64,000 nucleotides of DNA from Nocardia vaccinii NBRC 15922 (GTDB lineage Bacteria > Actinomycetota > Actinomycetes > Mycobacteriales > Mycobacteriaceae), in NCBI RefSeq assembly GCF_001613305.1, contig NZ_BDCC01000035.1, positions 1-64,000 of the forward strand, given 5' to 3'. The notes under the pieces are model-generated. The model saw nothing but the letters and a program-made list of their open reading frames with translations. It had not been told where the DNA came from and searched no databases. The first letter of the stretch is position 1. Each line of letters starts with the position of its first letter. A program made the translations under genes and the position numbers. Below are positions 61,278 to 64,000 of this stretch, piece by piece.

Positions 61278-61712
61278 AGGTAACGGTAACAGAAACCGGG
61301 GCGGGCCCTCCCTATGAGAATTGTGATCTGCGACTCGGAACAGGACATACCGTTCGACGATGCGTCCGCGTCTCTGCCACTACTTGATCTCTGCCACTAC
61401 TTGGAGCGTCTTGCGGCACAGATCAATTCCCGGTATGAGCGGATTTCTCATCGATCGGCGCCCGCGACCCCGCCGACGGATGTGAAACGCCGATTGCCGC
61501 AGGGCTCGGCCCCGATCGCACCGTGACCGGCCGTTCCCGTAATGATCTGGGCGCCTGCGAGTTCGACTAACCGGTCGACACCGGCGCAGCGGTGCTGGTT
61601 GAATGCCCGTGTCCGCTCGACCGAGCGTACGTCGGTGGGTTGCCGCATACTGCGACGCGAGTCGCGACCGCGCTCTCAGCCGAATGCCCAAAGAACCTCC
61701 GGGGGTTGACAC
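61278..61712. other. Divergent promoter region with a short direct repeat
   Basis: About 435 bases between the exporter and the lipoprotein gene. The word CTGCCACTACTTG occurs twice near 61375 and 61394, 20 bases apart. No supported gene. Confidence 0.4.
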
Positions 61713-62558
61713 ATGACAGATCTGAAATCGCTCGACCGACCCGCCCGCCGAGTTCGGCGGACCACCGCGAAGACGGTGAGCGCGGCGGTCCTGGCGGCCG
61801 CGCTGCTCGGCGCGCTCGTCGCGGGCTGCAGCTCGAACTCCTCCTCGTCCTCCTCCGCGTCGAGCACCTCCGCCGCGCCGCCGCCCAGCCAGCTCCCGGA
61901 CGGTGCGCAGCTGATCTCGGAATCGTCCAAGACCACCGAGACCCTGCATTCGGTTCACCTGGACATCAAAGTCAGCAACATTGCGAATCTGCCGGTCGAC
62001 ACCATCTCGGCCGATGTCACCAATCAGCCCTCGGGCCAGGCGATCGGCGACGCGAGCATCCGCCTCAAGGAAGGCGATCCGTTCACCAAGACCAAATTCC
62101 TCGCGGTGGACAAGAAGATCTACGTCTCCAGCGACGGCACCAAGTACGTACCGGTCGGCGACACCCAGAAGGTCTACGACCCGGGCGTGATCCTGGACAA
62201 GGACAAGGGCATCGCCAACGTCATCGCACACGTGAAGGATGCGAAGGCCGAATCCCGCGAGACGATCAACGGCGTGAACACCGTCAAGGTCTCCGGGACC
62301 ATCGACCCCACCGTGATCGACCCGGTCGTGCCCAAGATCGGCGACAAGGTCCAGGGCAGCCTGCCGATCACCCTGTGGATCACCGATGTCGCGCCGCCGA
62401 AGTCCTCGGCCGCCGCGACCACCCTGCCCTCGTCGGCCGCCTCCCCGGGCACCGGTCCGAACCTGGTGCAGGCTCAGGTGACCAAGGACAAGGGCACCGC
62501 CACGATCGACCTGTCGAACTGGGCCAAGCCCGTCACCGTCACCAAGCCGGCCGGCTGA
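61713..62558 (+). CDS. LppX/LprAFG-family (LprG-like) lipoprotein
   Basis: A 281-residue protein with a basic N-terminus, hydrophobic helix and lipobox LVAGC (lipidated Cys near residue 39), then a Ser-rich linker. The folded part (LHSVHLDIKVSNIANLPVDT, FLAVDKKIYVSSDGTKYVPV, ITLWITDVAPP) follows the LprG pattern, a fold with a large pocket for triacylated lipids. In mycobacteria LprG works with an MFS transporter in one operon. Here an MFS gene is next door but divergent and of a different type, so cooperation is only a suggestion. Confidence 0.85.
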   Translation: MTDLKSLDRPARRVRRTTAKTVSAAVLAAALLGALVAGCSSNSSSSSSASSTSAAPPPSQLPDGAQLISESSKTTETLHSVHLDIKVSNIANLPVDTISADVTNQPSGQAIGDASIRLKEGDPFTKTKFLAVDKKIYVSSDGTKYVPVGDTQKVYDPGVILDKDKGIANVIAHVKDAKAESRETINGVNTVKVSGTIDPTVIDPVVPKIGDKVQGSLPITLWITDVAPPKSSAAATTLPSSAASPGTGPNLVQAQVTKDKGTATIDLSNWAKPVTVTKPAG

Positions 62559-62587
62559 TCCGCCGGAGCCGGTAGTTCGGATCATCC

Positions 62588-62647
62588 GAGCCGGTCCGGG
62601 ATCGTGTGACGGCGGCACTGTGCTGTCGTCGCCTCCCGGACCGGCTC
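62588..62647 (+). terminator. Terminator after the lipoprotein gene
   Basis: Perfect 14-base arms (GAGCCGGTCCGGGA and complement) with a 32-base interior that itself forms an imperfect stem (GACGGCGGCAC / GCTGTCGTC). It lies 30 bases after the stop codon. Confidence 0.6.
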
Positions 62648-62878
62648 GCACATCGTTCCGCCACGTCTGTGCCGCATGCTCGCCGGTGAGTTCCGGCGGT
62701 GTTCCGCGCCCGAATCCCGGCTCCGGAACACGATCTCGGCCCGCTTAAGGGATTATTCAGTCAAATACAAGGCGCCGCACGGAATCTGAACTTCGACGAC
62801 GCTCGAACGCGACGCCTGCCGGAGCACCTGATCGGCAGCACGGCCTCGACGGGCCGATCAGACATGGAGGTAAGAGAG
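62648..62878. other. Promoter region of the desaturase
   Basis: About 230 bases of upstream sequence, locally AT-richer around 62745-62770 (GGGATTATTCAGTCAAATAC), probably containing the promoter. The GGAGG ribosome site is at 62867. Confidence 0.4.
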
Positions 62879-64000
62879 ATGACCGAGCGCCCGGAAGTGC
62901 AGGAGCGGGAGTTCAGTCGACCTCCCATTCCCGACGGACCTCCGCCGGTCTCCAATGTCTGGATCTACAATGGCAAAGCTTACGATCTGAGCGATTGGAT
63001 TTCCAAGCATCCCGGCGGAGAATTCTTCATCGGCCGGACGAAGAATCGTGACATCACGTCCATCATCGGCTCGTACCACCGCGAACCGGAGCGGATCGCG
63101 CGGATGCTCGAGCGGTACTCGCTGGACCGCCAGGCCCTGCCCGAGGATGTCCATCCCAAGAACAACGCCCCGGACTTCCTGTTCACCGAGGGTTTCGACA
63201 GCTGGACCGATACGCCGAAGTACCGCTTCGACGACGAGAACGACCTCCTGCACAAGATCAAGGCGCGACTGCGCGAACCGAAACTCGCCGCGCGCCTGGA
63301 TCGAATGGACAAGCTGTTCAACATCGTCGCGATCGTGCTGACCATCGCCTATTTCGCGGTCGAGGGGCTACGCCTGTTCGAGCGCGACTGGATGCCGCTG
63401 CCGGTATTCGTCATCGCGATGGTGTTGCTGCGCAGTTCCCTGGCCGGATTCGGCCACTACGGAATCCACCGAGCCCAGAAGGGGCTCAACAAGATATTCA
63501 CCAACGCGTTCGATTTCAATTATGTGGCATTGTCTTTCGTGACCGCGGACGGCCACGCACTGCTGCATCATCCGCACACCCAGAGTGAAGTCGACATCAA
63601 GAAGAACGTCTTCACCATGATGATGCGCATACCGCGGATCTATCGAATTCCGGTGCACACCGTCCACAAGTTCGGGCACACGATCACCGGGATGACGATC
63701 CGCCTGCTGGACGTGTGCCGCCTGACCCGCAAGGTCGGTATCACGGACATGTACGGCACCTGGGGCGGCGCACTGCCGCATTTCATCGGCTCCTTCGCGG
63801 TGCGATTCCTGCTGTTGGGCGAGCTCGTCGCCTTCGCGGTTGCGGGCGACTTCTGGGCCTGGGCACTGCAATTCGCGATCACGCTGTGGATCAGCACCTT
63901 CCTGGTCGTGGCGAGCCACGACTTCGAGGAGGAGGTCGGCGAACTGCCCGAGGCCGATAGCGAGGACTGGGCGGTCAACCAGCTCGAACAGGCCTACGAC
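62879..64000 (+). CDS. Cytochrome b5-fatty acid desaturase fusion, partial (3' end beyond the window)
   Basis: The frame is open from ATG with GGAGG upstream to the right edge, 374 codons. Residues 25-85 are a cytochrome b5-like domain: VWIYNGKAYDLSDWISKHPG with the HPGG haem ligand and SYHREPERI for the second His. The rest is a membrane desaturase-like domain: hydrophobic helices, GHYGIHRAQKG, DGHALLHHPHTQSEVD and VASHDFEEEV, which look like the histidine boxes. A front-end-type desaturase or related hydroxylase acting on lipid acyl chains is inferred. The last His box may be beyond the window. Confidence 0.85.
   Translation, partial: MTERPEVQEREFSRPPIPDGPPPVSNVWIYNGKAYDLSDWISKHPGGEFFIGRTKNRDITSIIGSYHREPERIARMLERYSLDRQALPEDVHPKNNAPDFLFTEGFDSWTDTPKYRFDDENDLLHKIKARLREPKLAARLDRMDKLFNIVAIVLTIAYFAVEGLRLFERDWMPLPVFVIAMVLLRSSLAGFGHYGIHRAQKGLNKIFTNAFDFNYVALSFVTADGHALLHHPHTQSEVDIKKNVFTMMMRIPRIYRIPVHTVHKFGHTITGMTIRLLDVCRLTRKVGITDMYGTWGGALPHFIGSFAVRFLLLGELVAFAVAGDFWAWALQFAITLWISTFLVVASHDFEEEVGELPEADSEDWAVNQLEQAYD

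Noticed and set aside
58920..62558. Interpretation as the mycobacterial P55-LprG transporter operon
   Set aside because: The transporter is divergent, not co-transcribed, and its sequence and C-terminal repeats do not match P55; only the LprG-like part is kept.

Overview
The window is high-GC, gene-dense DNA that looks like a mycolic-acid actinomycete, most likely Nocardia or a close relative. This is inferred from an antigen-85-like mycolyltransferase, an LprG-type lipoprotein, WXG100 and type VII secretion (T7SS) substrates, AlkB, an IS110 transposase and a DosR-type box. No rRNA, tRNA or CRISPR array was recognised.

Region 1 (1-30.4 kb) is an accessory island, mostly on the minus strand. 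It begins with a partial HsdS-like recognition protein and an Imm1-like protein. Next comes a TOTE-type primase-helicase with two uncharacterised partner genes. A five-gene operon follows (18.1 to 8.2 kb): an SseB-like protein, a T7SS-target protein, a 1,296-residue T7SS polymorphic toxin, an ADP-ribosylglycohydrolase and an Rhs protein that has lost its toxin tip. A second T7SS cassette (two WXG100 proteins, toxin, putative immunity) lies at 25.1-27.4 kb. A Sel1-repeat protein ending in a degenerate SecA-like domain sits at 28.3-29.7 kb. Seven copies of one family of small tandem-helix-turn-helix genes or remnants, all on the minus strand, punctuate the island. They lie at the edges of nearly every toxin or defence module. 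A stop-interrupted IS110 element and a GNAT fragment add to the signs of rearrangement. ArfB, an ArsR/SRPBCC/YCII group and a DUF5302 gene are housekeeping-like insertions in this region.

Region 2 (30.6-38.6 kb) concerns nitrogen oxides and redox. Hybrid cluster protein and its reductase form an operon behind an FNR-like palindrome that overlaps a 38-codon Crp/Fnr-like fragment. A CopD-like protein and a membrane-fused copper nitrite-reductase-like protein diverge from a Dos-box-like site. EthD and a mycolyltransferase follow.

Region 3 (39.3-47 kb) is signalling and stress: STAS, anti-sigma kinase, PP2C phosphatase and a B12-binding protein in one overlapping operon, then a cold-shock protein and CsbD, each with a sigma-B/F-like promoter. 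A glycosyltransferase and a GGDEF-EAL protein come next.

Region 4 (47-64 kb) is lipid, envelope and transport metabolism: a Tat-exported flavoenzyme, AlkB, a secreted lipase, TetR plus a sterol-desaturase-family hydroxylase, DUF6924, a P1B ATPase fused to hemerythrin, UppP, an MFS exporter with C-terminal Ig-like repeats, an LprG-like lipoprotein and a cytochrome b5-desaturase running off the right edge.
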